Assembly: GCF_963678635.1 (NCBI RefSeq)
Contig: NC_087070.1
Coordinates: 21,743,461 to 21,807,460 of the forward strand
From: Symsagittifera roscoffensis
Lineage: Eukaryota > Xenacoelomorpha > Acoela > Convolutidae
Direction of reading: 5' to 3'
DNA length: 64,000 bases
Below the pieces are notes generated by a model that did no database searches, had not been told where the DNA came from, and saw only the letters and a program-made list of their open reading frames with translations. Below, one piece after another: positions 49,679-61,130 of this stretch. A program made the position numbers and the translations under genes. The first letter of the stretch is position 1. Every line of letters starts with the position of its first letter.

Positions 49679-49951
49679 CTAACGAAAAAAAAAACAGCAG
49701 ACAGTTAACAATTGCCAATGATCTCAAGAAAATCAAAACAACTGCAGCTGCTGAAAAATGCATAATCTTTCAATGAACAATTTTTGGTAAAAACTAGCTT
49801 GAGCTTGAACAACTCGAAAAGCGTGAAAAAAGCGAAAAAAAATCACTGTCTTCACTTGGTTCATTGAAAATTGACTAACATGAATTTAAAACTACGTTAC
49901 AATTACATATAAAATAACCAGCTAACATATTCATTACCAATTGAATCCAGC

Positions 49952-50292
49952 CAGGGGCGGATTTAGGGGGGCGGACGCCTCCCCCCTCTTCAGGGATTCG
50001 ACCCCCAGCCGACCCAAAGGGTCCCCCCTTTGGTACTTTTTAAGAAATCCATTTTTTGCCGACCGACCCTAGAATTTTTCTAAAGGCGCCTTTGGCGCCA
50101 ATATATACTAACTTTGAGGGGGAGCGCGCGCCAAAAAAACGCGATTTTTTTCTCAAAACTTTTCAAAAAACGGCTTTTTTTACCTATTTTTTTCACAAAA
50201 TTTCCTGTTTTTGCTAAAAAAAAAGGCGTCAAAATTTTCGAAACTTTTTTGAAAATAAGCCCCCCCTCGAAAAAATCCTAGATCCGCCCCTG
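49952..50292 (+). mobile_element. Complete hAT-type MITE in last STAT intron
   Basis: The 341-base element has termini CAGGGGCGGATTTAGG and, inverted, CAGGGGCGGATCTAGG (15 of 16 match). It is flanked by 8-base target duplications AATCCAGC (49944-49951) and AACCCAGC (50293-50300), one mismatch. An 8-bp duplication and CAGGGGCGG ends are typical of hAT-derived MITEs. No coding capacity. Confidence 0.9.
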
Positions 50293-50342
50293 AACCCAGC
50301 AGAAATTAATCTTTTAAACTGTTCACAGCCGATATCACTAAC

Positions 50343-50564
50343 CTCCAGTTGGGCTAAGCATTTGCGATCCGACAGAACCATTGACACTACTTGTCGATGG
50401 AGTGGGGCCTCTGCTTAGATTCATTCTGGCAAGTGTGAGAGATAGCTGATTTCCGTCTTGATAAGTCGGTTGCATTTTAGATCCTGTCGGTTTGGTTTCA
50501 GCAGAATAATTTTTCAGAACTGATATTGGCGATATCGCAAATTCGTCTGATTTTCGTGACAATA
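50343..50564 (-). CDS. STAT: STAT gene, exon with candidate activation tyrosine
   Basis: Acceptor TTTTTTGATTAG; donor GTTAGT at 50342-50337; phase 1 at both ends. It encodes SRKSDEFAISPISVLKNYS, AETKPTGSKMQPTYQDG, then a Ser/Thr-rich stretch ending MLSPTGG. The Tyr in LKNYSAETKP lies roughly 80 residues after GVFLLRFS, close to the spacing of the activating Tyr in known STATs, but it lacks the usual following hydrophobic-Lys. That role is inference. Confidence 0.7.
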
Positions 50565-51012
50565 CTAATCAAAAAATTTACAAATGAGAACCTTAAATCA
50601 TTGAGCCTACGAGCGGGTGAAATGCTTTCGTGGATGGTCTTACGTTCAAATACGAAAAGCTAATTTTCAGAAGCTGATTGATTTTACAATGATTTAACAG
50701 AAAACTTAAGCGAAAGTATTTTTTTCAACAGACATCTGTGGTTCGCAAACAAAAGCAAAAAGATGAAGCACGTTGAAGTGCTTGATTTTAAAGAGTTGTT
50801 TATGACTGGCACTCTTCTTTTCAAACTATCCCGTCAAAAGAAAAGTGGAACAATAGGCAATTTGTTCATCCCGCTGGGAATTTAGTAAGTTTAAGTCCAT
50901 TTTTGAAATACATTTTCCAGAAAAAGGGGAAAGAATTATAACAACCTACATAGGTGACAATAATTTTGTTCTTTTACACTTAAAAATACAAAAACAAAGC
51001 TTGGACGAAAAA

Positions 51013-51093
51013 TCTCACGTACAGGATTCGAACCACCAAACCCTGAGTTCGAATCTAAGGTCTCCACATTTGCACTGATCGCTTTCCAGCCAC
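51013..51093 (-). repeat. tRNA-like module in STAT intron
   Basis: The minus strand has TGGTGGCTGGAAAGCGATC (A-box-like) and GGTGGTTCGAATCCTG with a perfect B box. A second GATTCGAAC lies between them. The acceptor arms do not pair. Confidence 0.5.
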
Positions 51094-52281
51094 CAAAAAA
51101 AGCGGATATAACACATGCTATTAAATTACCGAACAATAAGAGCAATATACAGATAATGAAGTCGATAACTAATTATTCGTGCTCTAAACTGTGCAACTCA
51201 AGTTTGAAATCAAAAGTTTTTTTTTGGCAAATTTATTAGAAGAACTTACTGTTGAAAAGGCAAATAACTTTGATTTATACGTGCACCAGTAGCCGTTCAA
51301 AAGAAGTCCAAAATAGTAATGCTCATACCAGAAAACCGCTTGATTCAGAGAATGACAAACCCAAGAACCGCTCCTATATTTGTCATAATTACTTAGAATG
51401 GATGCTGTAGTTTAGCGCTGTGATAACACGTCATATTTGAAGTCCAAAAACTAATATTGAAACTGTACTAGCACTCGGCCAATTATGTAGGAAAGTTTAA
51501 AAAATTGCCTCGTACTACAACACAAACACTCGCAGATATTCTCAAAATTTTTGATTACATTGTTTTCTAACTTTCTCCTTAGTTTCTGGTTGAAAAAATC
51601 TATTTAATACTGTTCCCGCGATATTGAACTAGTCCCGGAAACTGCCAGATGCAAACGCACCGTCTCTAGAACGTTCACAAGTCCAAAGATTCATAAAACA
51701 CAACTTTTGTTGCAATTAACAAACTTTTTACCCTTATTGATGTCGGTAAGCGAATCAGTATTTGTCCAAAATTTTTACCGCAAATTTGTAAAATTAAGAA
51801 CTGTACCATACATTGACAGTGCTGAATCATCTATTTGCAAATCAAAGGTAAGTTGATTAAAACTCAGCGCCCAGTTCATAGTTCTGCAATTGAAGTGTGC
51901 GCTTTTCAAACATACCTCCGATAAATCTTATACACAATACGAGAACAAGGACTCAGTGAGACAAATCTGCGTGGTAACATTGCTAAGATTTTGAAAAAAT
52001 TGTAAAACGAAATGATTCATCAAATTATTTTCAGTTTGACTCGGATCACCAATGTTTCGTACTATAAAAATGGTCACACTGTGTGACTGTTGATGTTTAA
52101 GTCATACATCTGTGGCTTTTTGCTGAAGTAATTTTAAGGATTCTAAATCAGATATAAAATATATCTGGAAACTAAAAAGCTCATTGTTATTTTAATAGGG
52201 TGGTGAATCCTGATGCGCTATGCACAAACAATACGTTTTTATAGAAACTTTGTAAATTAATACACCAATTTCTGAACTTAC

Positions 52282-52471
52282 ATCCACTAGTACTACTAAA
52301 GCTTTCCATCTTATTTAGAATGCGAAGAGCAACATTTTCCTGGTTTTCACCCGACTGTGATTGTACCACTGGGAACGAGAAATGTTCAATATCTGCTTCT
52401 GCTACAAGCGACAAAACAACCCAGCACTCTTCGTGACACGAGGTACTGAACCGCAGGAGGAATACTCCCGC
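52282..52471 (-). CDS. STAT: STAT gene, SH2-domain exon
   Basis: Acceptor CTTTTGTTTTAG; donor GTAAGT at 52281-52276; starts phase 0 and ends phase 1. It encodes AGVFLLRFSTSCHEECWVV, then LSLVAEADIEHFSFPVV and NVALRILNKMES. The FLLRFS motif with its phosphotyrosine-binding Arg is the SH2 signature of STATs. The segment after it is shorter and less alike than usual. Confidence 0.85.
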
Positions 52472-52769
52472 CTAAAACAAAAGGTACACGTGAGCACTTC
52501 GCCAACCTAAATATCTTGTTCCCGCCTAAATTAATGCTACACTCGTTATCAAAATTTACAAAGATGAGTTAGACGTGAGCACAGTGTTAAATTAAAATGA
52601 AAAATACCATGCACCTTGAGTCAAGTTTTTACTTTCGTTCTATTTATTATTATGAAAACATTCCAATCACGGATTTATTTTGGGCCAATTCTTATTTAGA
52701 TTGTTGAGCGTATTAGACGCTCCGAGCGGAAATGAATTTGTAAGCTGAAATTCAAAAAATCTACACAAA

Positions 52770-53175
52770 CAAACATTACCAACAGACCGTTGGAAAAGAG
52801 TCAATGAATCCAATTAAACATTTACAAAAACTCAACTTTCGAGGTTCAAAAAAAAGATACCTTTGAAGCCCTTGGTAGAACAAATTATGATTGGTACTTT
52901 TTCGATAAAAAATTAACCAAATTTGAGAAAACTGGAGGGTTAATTCTAAAAATTAAATTCCAATTTCGAGACTAGAAATCATTCACGAATTTTGCGCCAT
53001 TTGCACGTTCGTATTTGGAGAGTGCTAGTAACGTCACTTTCAGCAGATGAATTTCAATTGAACTCAAAATGTGTATATATACCTAATTTCAACAATATTT
53101 TAAGAAGGTTTCATGGAAAAAAATCAGCAAGACCTATATAAAAGTCTTCACTACGAACATTACTCTTAAAAATGC
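52770..53175 (+). repeat. R1 element in STAT intron
   Basis: ACCAACAGACCGTTGGAAA, TTTGGAGAGTGCTAG, TCACTTTCAGCAGATGAATT, then CCTATATAAAAGTCTTCAC and ATTACTCTTA. Opposite in orientation to the gene. Confidence 0.6.
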
Positions 53176-53689
53176 ATCATCTGTGTTGACTTATTAATAT
53201 TCGAATGTCAAAGCACATGCTATCAGAAAACTATAACGGTGCCCCAAAAGTGGCACCAAGATTTGTGACTTAGATTAGAAAAAAAAGGTTCTTTAGTGTA
53301 ATAACTTTATTACAAGCATGCTCGCCTCGCTCGCCTAATCGCGCGAAATTAGAACAAATGAAAAATTTCTAACGGGCTTTTCTCGATATTGGAACAAATT
53401 TTTGAAAATTTTTTGATGTTCAAATCATATGATATACGACTCGACCCATTTCAATGGTTATTTGTGGGACCTGATTTGCGTAGTAAGCAAAAACTAAACA
53501 CACCCGATGACAAAGTTCCACCCCCAATTTCAATGGTCAAAACAAAATACAAAAGCTTGAAAACTTGAGAACAAACATTTGCTATGAGACAAAAAAACAC
53601 ACTCACCTTAAAATGCGCAATTTTGTTCATTAACACTTAAAATCATCAGAACATAGCCAGTGTCAATGAACAAGGAAATGAGAAAAAAA

Positions 53690-54060
53690 CATGATTAAAC
53701 AACGAAAAGAAATGATTGAATGTTTTTAAATTTCGAAGAAAAAAAACCCTTCATATTAAAGCCTTTTGAGTTTCAACAATCTTTTAAGATAGAACTAGAA
53801 ATAGGACTAACCCAATTAGAGAAAAGTGGGTCATTTTTTTTTATTCAGGGAAATCTCAAAACTGAAGTCTACGTTCGAAACAAAGTCATTCAATATTTTA
53901 GCGCGATTTGTTCTTTCGGTACAGGAAATTTAAAAAATTATTATATTGACCGCAAAAACACAACTTGACCGCGGACTTTTTCCTGAAAATAAATAAATTA
54001 AAAAGTGGGCCTAAAAAGAGTAATATCACTGCGTTTATTATCACATTAAAAAAACATAAA
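53690..54060 (+). repeat. R1-like element, diverged, in STAT intron
   Basis: Recognisable blocks are TTTATTCAGGGAAATCTC, CGGACTTTTTCCTGAAAA and GGGCCTAAAAAGAGTAAT ATCACTGCG. The hairpin is lost. Confidence 0.4.
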
Positions 54061-54198
54061 AACTCAGAAACATCGGAAAAAAACTGAACAAAAAACTGAA
54101 AGCGTCACCCTGAATTCGCAAACTAATGACTAAAACAATTCAGAAATCAAAATGAAATCAATTTTTGAAAAAAAAGCAAGAGCCATATACACACTTAC

Positions 54199-54322
54199 TG
54201 GTTGTTCAGAGAGAACTCTTTCGGATTGGTCTTTCGTCATTATTCCCATGTGAACTCCGTCTTTGATCATCCTTCCGAAGTTTTCTCGCTTCACTATAGT
54301 ATCCTTGGTGCTCTCTCGACCC
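54199..54322 (-). CDS. STAT: STAT gene, linker-to-SH2 exon
   Basis: Acceptor GGTATTTTTAG; perfect donor GTAAGT. It encodes GRESTKDTIVKRENFGRMI and KDGVHMGIMTKDQSERVLS, then EQP. This matches the 'W-GxIxGFISKxxAExLL' block that precedes GTFLLRFS in STATs. Phase 2 in, phase 0 out. Confidence 0.8.
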
Positions 54323-54726
54323 CTAAAAATACCGCATTCAAATAAAATTTAAACACCTCACATCAGCCAATCCTGCAGATTTCACAGCTATTATTATATT
54401 CTCTTACAGATAGAGGCAAAATTGAGCTTCGCGCCACTTGCGATACAAAAATGGGCGACTATGATTAGATGTTTCTGATTTTGACTATGATTACAAGCAA
54501 ATGAAAAAAAAAATCAAAATTTGGAAGAAAAAACTGGAAGAAAATAACTTTACCATTAAATAAAGCAACACGCTTCCTGGAACAAAATAACCTGCACCAT
54601 TTGAAACTTTACAGAGCTTTCAAAACGCTAACAAATAACCGATTTTTCTGCTGAACTGAGCCGACAAAAGTTAGCAGACATGAAAGTCTAAATTGGCCGA
54701 AAATTTTCAGTTTCAGCAAAAAAAAC

Positions 54727-54793
54727 AGATCCCGACTGAAATCGAACTTCCAAGATTTGCCGCCTCAAGCATGGGTGTTACCATTCCATCAAA
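54727..54793 (-). repeat. Leu/Ser-tRNA-like module in STAT intron
   Basis: The minus strand reads GATGGAATGGTAACACCC, ATGCTTGAGGCGGC, then GGAAGTTCGATTTCAGTCGG. Same family as the module at 11449-11507 in unit A. The sequence beside it (GCCGACAAAAGTTAGCAGAC) also resembles unit A. Confidence 0.45.
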
Positions 54794-55405
54794 TGCACTG
54801 AACACTCCTTGAATTTTTAAAGAAAAAAACTTCCATAATTTTATCATAAACAACATAAAAAAATCAAAAATAGTAAAAAAAACTTCTTTGAACTTTACTT
54901 TCCCTAATTCAAAATACAATGAGCTCCCTTTCAATTAAAGAAAAAAGCCAAAATATCAGGCAAATTTGGTGCTGCGGTAACTAAGCCGATAAAAAACAAG
55001 CAGACACGCGTTTCTATTTCAAACGTTTTCTATCATTTTCTAATTCAAACATTTTGTCAGGAACGAAAAAATATGAAAAAGATTTGATTTCATATTGCTT
55101 CCAAACAAATTTTAGCCGACCAATTTATCGGAAAAATTGACCACAAGAAGCTTATAAATAACCGTAAGCTTATGCTTTTCGCTTGAAATAAAAAAAAATT
55201 TTCAGCTAAAATGTCAATCAATATTTGAATTGACAACTTGACTAATGTTCTCACATTTTTCACGAAGAATTTTTTTAATGCAACTTTTGCATGAAGTTTA
55301 TGCCATTTGAGAAATTTTCAATATCTTTGACACTGAGATTAATGCCATTTGAGACCTAACCAATTTTTTGACGCGCGGACAATTTTTCGTTTGCAAAAAA
55401 AAAAC

Positions 55406-55482
55406 AGGTCCTGGCCGGATTCGAACATAAGACCTTTGTCTATACAGGTAGGGCTGTTAGCTCTTCGCCACATGCGCAAATT
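55406..55482 (-). repeat. T1 tRNA-like module in STAT intron
   Basis: The minus strand reads CATGTGGCGAAGAGCTAAC, then AAGGTCTTATGTTCGAATCC and GGCCAGGACCT, with a good B box. A pyrimidine tract follows. The associated hairpin is at 55588-55608 (ACGCTTGC, TAATC, GCAAGTGT). Confidence 0.5.
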
Positions 55483-55733
55483 AACGTCAAACTTGTTATT
55501 TCATATAAATAGAAGGTAAAATAAATTCAAGTGATTCTGTTAAGCTAGTTGTTAACCCAAAAAAAATTCTATATTCCGATTTGATAACGCTTGCTAATCG
55601 CAAGTGTGGTAATCCATCAAACTCCAAAAATACCGTTCAAAACTTCAGAAAAACGCTACCCATAATAGCAAAAAAATAATAATAATTTAAGCTCTATAAC
55701 AATTAACCCTGAAAGACGTATGTATTCACTCAC

Positions 55734-55896
55734 GATCTCTGCAAGTCAATGGAGTCACAGATGTCTTGAAACCAACTCCAGATTCTTTTTTTACTTTTTT
55801 CTCCTACACTTAGAGGCCCCCCCACTAACTCGTCTGCTGTCATTGAATTTGGATCAAAACTTGTCCGAATATTGGGAGTTCGTCGCTTTCGATCAC
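55734..55896 (-). CDS. STAT: STAT gene, linker exon
   Basis: Acceptor TATTGTTTCAG; donor GTGAGT at 55733-55728; phase 1 in, phase 2 out. It encodes DRKRRTPNIRTSFDPNSM, then SKKRIWSWFQDICDSIDLQ. The Trp-x-Trp-Phe helix corresponds to the STAT linker 'FW-WF-DL' helix. Confidence 0.75.
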
Positions 55897-56095
55897 CTGA
55901 AACAATATTGACGTAGGCAGGGGAAGTTTTAGGATTTTTGAAAAATCTGGTCAAGTGACATTTCGAGCAATATTTTTGTCTTTCACAAAAAGTCCCCCTC
56001 ATCTCAATTTGAGTATAGACTGACGCCTAACTTCACCTTGAGAAAATTTTGTCAATTTAGAGTCGGTTATTCTTATATTGATGACGTTAATCAAC

Positions 56096-56175
56096 GCCTA
56101 CGGGGGCCCTTTAGGTCGCCAGCGGTTTGAACTATTGCGGGTTTGTGTGCGTGTGTGTGTCGGAGGGGTATTTTA
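56096..56175 (+). repeat. Short G-rich / GT microsatellite
   Basis: CTACGGGGGCCCTTTAGG is followed by GTTTGTGTGCGTGTGTGTGT. It lies in a STAT intron and is probably the edge of an unrecognised repeat. Confidence 0.4.
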
Positions 56176-56333
56176 ATTGTTATACGATTTTACTTTCAAT
56201 TGTTCTAGGGCATAATTGAATTGAAAATTCAAAAATAAAAATTTGAAGAAAAACTCAATTTAAACTATAGCCAAAAACTTCCAGGTGAAACCAAACTATT
56301 TTTCACCTCGGGATAACATCTAAACATTTCAAC

Positions 56334-56475
56334 CTTTTGGTATTTTTCTCAACTCTTGTAGTAAAGACTTAATGGCGTGGAAGATAGCATCTCTAGTGGA
56401 CATCGTTATCAAATCATCAGCTTCATCTGGCGTGCACGCTTTCGGCGTTTCATGGCTTCCTGAGCTTTTTATCGC
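56334..56475 (-). CDS. STAT: STAT gene, linker exon (upstream)
   Basis: Acceptor AAATTTTTCAG. It encodes AIKSSGSHETPKACTPDEA, then STRDAIFHAIKSLLQELRK, a helix like the 'LAEKLL' segment of the STAT linker. The donor (GTTGAA) is weak; it was chosen because it is the last one before an in-frame stop and its phase 1 matches the next exon. Confidence 0.6.
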
Positions 56476-56868
56476 CTGAAAAATTTACATTTAACTTAAA
56501 TTCAACTTTCAAAATTTCAACTTACAAATTTCAAACAGAGATTCAATTGCCAACATGATCCATTACATCAATTCAAGTTTTTTTAAGATTGAAAAATATA
56601 AAAATTTATAACGAAAATCTTCAGACGGCAGTCAGCTTATTTAGATTACGATGATTAACGCGCCATTACTTATTATCAAATCATTTAAAACTCTAAAAAA
56701 ACAAATTTAAAAACCGGAATTTATGAGCAATTTGGTAGCACCTCAAACGGATTTTTAAACTAGCAACTTCTAAAACGAAGGAAAAACTATATTGACCAGC
56801 TGTAACACAAATAAATCAAAGACAGTATGTCGAATTGCATAATCAAAACCAACCTCCAACGCATTTAC

Positions 56869-57053
56869 CAGAACTCCTTTGAATCTGGGCATCAGCATTT
56901 TGTCCACAATATCCGAGACAGTCTGGGCCCGATCGAAAGAGCCGAAAGCTAATTTCCACAGATAAAAACCATCAGGATCTATATCTTGTCTGGAGTGAGT
57001 TTCAAACACAAACTCGGGAGAGACTGCGTATACTGGATGGTTGTCAAAAACAG
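56869..57053 (-). CDS. STAT: STAT gene, DNA-binding/linker exon
   Basis: Acceptor TTGGGTTTTAG. It encodes VFDNHPVYAVSPEFVFE, DPDGFYLWKLAFGSFDR and TVSDIVDKMLMPRFKGVL. This resembles the 'LPVVVIS...ASILWYNML...VAEVLSWQF' run at the end of the STAT DNA-binding domain. Two in-phase donors are possible: GTAAAT (used here) or GTTGGT 15 bases further on. Confidence 0.65.
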
Positions 57054-57714
57054 CTAAAACCCAAATTAATGAATTGAGTAGATTCAGTATTCACATAATC
57101 AAATACAGCTAAATGAAAAACTTGATCTGTAGATTAAAGACGCTTTTGAGAATGTCAAACAAAATTATCTGGCGCCAAAAATAATACCCAATTCTCCTTC
57201 ATCTGACCAAGGTAGCAAGTTAATTGTATCGTACAATACAACCAGGCATTTGTATTTCATTCATTTGCTACAAAACTTTCATTCATTTGCTACATTCAAC
57301 TAGCTTATTCTGTGCAATCTCAAGATAGAAAGAAATATCGGCATCATCGGTAGATAAAAAAATTGCCTCGTAAATAAATACGAAGCGGTGGAAATGAATC
57401 TCCAACCTGGAGATTAGGAGTCTTTATCACAACGGTATCCAAAACAACGCAGATAAACACATGTTAATAATTTAGCATGGCTTTTGTTCAAGCTAAGCAG
57501 CAAACTTACCGCCAAATTTAACCCTTCTACTTGCAAGTTGGATTAGATAAAATCGAAATTTGTATTAAAACAAAAAAATCGCAAGCTTGTTTTGTTTGCG
57601 TTACAAATCGAGTTGGTAAAATTACCATCGACATAAAAACCAAGGTTTGCATATTCCGGATGATTAATATGCTTTCATGCTCAGATTTTGACTGTTCGCG
57701 TATTTTCAACAGAA

Positions 57715-57800
57715 GATACCAGGAGATGAGTCCTGTGAACTACGTTTCTTACGGGAAAAAATCAAGTGTAAATATCATTACGAATTACGACTGAAACGGC
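57715..57800 (+). repeat. Direct repeat, left copy (see 61735-61830)
   Basis: GAGATGAGTCCTGTGAAC, then TCATTACGAATTACGACTG. A diverged copy lies 4 kb away, on the other side of the L2-like element. Both are followed by an R1-like start (AGACAGTTCAAAGAGAGTC here). Confidence 0.5.
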
Positions 57801-58049
57801 TCGAGTATGATATATCACCCTGATACAGGTATTCTGATACCGCAGAAAGCTTTTCATGATACCGCATGTTGCCGCCTAAACATAGCTACAACCTTCGCAG
57901 ACCAGGAAAAATTGAAATTAGCCAAGAGACAGTTCAAAGAGAGTCACTGAGCGCAAGGCAAGGTCGTTTTTTGAAGAAAAAAAATCAAACTTTGAAAAAA
58001 AAGTTCGAAAATATATACAACTTTTATACAAAGCGCTACAAACGGCAGC

Positions 58050-61000
58050 AGCAGAAAAGAAAAAAATGCTGGATATATTTCGTTCTTCCTCTCGCTTGGA
58101 GTAATGATTCACCTGTTCCTTCACAGCGCAACAGCGGCAACAACTTAATGCAGAGATTACTTGCTTGTTTTAATCTCCTAGAATTCGGAAAACAAGCGTT
58201 GCAATTTTTAAAATAAGTAAAGACTTAATCGGCAGCCAATCTAGTTCAATTAGTCGGGTTAATATGAAAGTCGTTCCAAAGCAGATAACAAAACGAGCAG
58301 CTGCATTCTGAGCGCGCTGAAGGTTGTAAATTTGATCAGCAGTCGATTCAAATTAGAGGCTGTTACAGTAATCCTGCATATAAACAACAAAAAATTGAGC
58401 TAGATGAGCAGCGTTTTTGATTGATACCTCCTTATTTTTCGGAGGTGCCTAAATTGCCAGTAACATAGTCCACCAACACAATTGATCTGCTCGTTCATTG
58501 AAAAATTTTCAGCACAAAACCCTAATTTTCTGGGTTTATTTTCATATAAATATTTTTACCTGAAAATGTTACAATCTGCGGCCAAACAATCCGTCTTGAT
58601 TTCTTTGATATGACAAGCAACTCAATTATCTTCTCATTATGGGCTGGTGCTAAAGAGCCTAAACATCTTTTAACCCTTAAGCTTTTTCGATCATCACCAT
58701 TGCGAGCCTCAAAAATCAAAAGAAGGCTGTCGTCAGCATTTTTGTTGTATAGCCGATTCAATTCTCTCGAAACATTGCCAACAACGAGAAGATCAATAAT
58801 GAACTGAAGAGCTCCCATCACGGTGCCTGATGGCGCCTCTTTTCATTTTTCGCCTGGACGATTTGTCGCCTTCATGTCACTACGTCAGTTCTGTCAGTCA
58901 AATAACAAACTTTCCCTTTCATGCCCAATCTCTTTTGCAAAATTGCAAGCAGAGAACTGTGATGCAGAGTATCAAAGGAACTGCTGAGGTTAATATGCAC
59001 TAAAAGAACAATTTTGCCATTATGAATCACTGCAGCTACATCAGATTTGAATTTCAGCAGTGCAAATTCAGTTGAATGTTAAGATAAATAAGCAGACTGA
59101 TTTGAGTCTAACAGACAACTACCATGGAGATAAATTATGAAAGGTTTAGCTACATGGTTCTCTAGAATCTTGCTGAGTATAGGAACGTTCCAGACATTTT
59201 TTTGAAAATGGCTGAACTTAACGCCTATCAATGATGCATCCTTCAACAATGGGGATGACTGGCCAACCATCAGGAGTTCAGCAACTCCGCCGATGTCAAG
59301 TTAAAATTCAAACAAATCATCTGCAAAGGATAGCTTTGAAAATTTTTCAGTCAAAATGAACATCTGCCGCTGTCGACCAGCAAGTCAAGTTTATTTTAAG
59401 GTAACTAGCAGACACTTGTTTATACGGCAGATAATTTTTGTGACAAAAATAACCCTATAAGTCTACGAGTCAAAGAAACATAGAAACTATAATGTTAAAT
59501 TTCCTGAGATGGACTCTCGACCATACCTCCTGGTGTTACCGTTCAATCACATGCTTTATTGACTGGTAGAACAGCTTGGAATCACTGCCGACACTAAACT
59601 TTGAAGAAAAGAGCTGCGCTTGTATTTTGACAAAATCTGAGTGCAGCAAACGATTTTCATCGGCCGTTCTCTCTTCCTGTTACTCTCTGAACAACTACAT
59701 CATCATCAAATAAAAACTGTCTTTCTTAGCAACCGTTTTAACGCAGGACAGTGGACAATCTAAGAACTACAGCATGCCTTCAGTTCCATTTTGAGTGCAA
59801 TGGCGCTACAAACACATTCGTCTCCACGAAGCACTGATGGTCATCATTGTCTTTTCGAAAATCGTGAAAAAACAAGAGCAGTGATCGCTGAGATTACAAT
59901 TACCAGCGGAAACATCAGTTATCCTCACACTTAGCGAAAAAAAACTTTGATCAAGTTAATCTCCACGGTGATGGATGAAAAAACCATTTGTTCAATTAGT
60001 GTCTCAAGCATGGCGTCGAGGAGCCTCGCTGTTTCATAATCAGGAGAATTGTTGGAATGGATGTTAAAATGAAGAATAATAACTCGCTCGATACACGAGC
60101 GCTAAGATTTCACGTGATTCAGAAACTCCAAGAAAACCATGAAAGATTCCGGCGGGGTCGATAAAGGAGGCAAATGATGATCGAATCTCTACCTATGATT
60201 TCAAATAGAAGAATCTCTATATGTCATTTCCATAACTCTCGATCTCGGTTTCTTGGTGATTCTGGGAATAGCCCACCTCATCTTTTATCCTTCATATTAG
60301 CACAAATAAGTTTACTATTTCTTTTGGGCTACAGCCAACTAAAACATTTTGATCGATCTCTTTATCTATTGCCCATGTCTCGGTGAGAAATAAAAAGTAA
60401 GGATCGGAACTCCATGCATGCGAAAATCTTTTCGGAGAGATCTGACGTTTCACAGACAACAGTTGACATTTTGCAGGTTTCAGCTTTTTAGTCAACATTT
60501 TCTCCAAAATTTCAACCGTCTTCGCATCTTCACTGTTTCTAAATTTTTGGTATATTACTTTCTCGGGCCCGATAAAACAAGCTTCAACCTTATCTTAAGA
60601 GTATTCAGCAAAAACGCAGTGAAAAGCGATTGCTCTTGAGTTCTCTTTTGATACCAATAGAACTCGTATGGGATTCACTCGCTTAAATTTGCAATGTTCC
60701 ATCACTAATTAACAAGCTAATCCATTATTTCCTTTACCAACATACATACATCTCCTGGACGTAGCTACTCAGTTGACGAGAATTAATTGCTGGTCTTCTC
60801 CGTTCCTTGCTTAACTTGGTTCATTCTCAGCTGCTCAAAACCGCAAATAGTTTCGCCTATATCTTTTTTCTCTCCGGTCTTATCTGACAATTATGCAGCA
60901 TTTGAATTCCTGCGTAAATTTACAGCAGACTTCCGCCGTATAATTTCTCTGAAAAAGGGCTGTTTCTCTGCACTACCCTGGTTTTCATCTTAAACACTGA

Positions 61001-61130
61001 ACCGCTATCTGCTTTTGTTTTATTTCCTCAACATTGATTGCTAGACTTTCAAGCTTTGACAGTCGCTTGTTGATATTATCAAGAAAACCAATGAAGTTGC
61101 CGTAAAGCAGATCGTTGATGACCGAGGGTC
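58050..61130 (-). mobile_element. L2/CR1-like non-LTR retrotransposon, decayed, in STAT intron
   Basis: Order on the minus strand: a coiled-coil ORF1 piece (DNINKRLSKLESLAINVEEI, about 61100-61010); an endonuclease start (LFLTETWAIDKEIDQN, about 60400); NRLLHSDFVKIQAQLFSSK (about 59650); reverse transcriptase VPILSKILENHVAKPFI (about 59190), QSAYLS, LLVHINLSSSFDTLHHSSL (about 58990) and YNKNADDSLLLIF (about 58740, YADD altered to NADD); and the C-terminal QIYNLQRAQNAAARFVI with LIELDWLPIKSL (about 58240). Many stops and shifts make it inactive. Same strand as the host gene. The 3' end is unclear. Confidence 0.7.

Noticed and set aside
57507-57530. Extra STAT exon ending at the GTAAGT donor near 57506
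   Set aside because: The donor is perfect, but the only possible exons are 17-20 bases, none fits the phases between 63100 and 57053, and upstream frames are closed.
57866-58216. Plus-strand frame of 116 codons
   Set aside because: Lys/Arg-rich low-complexity frame across an R1-like repeat and the antisense end of the L2-like element.
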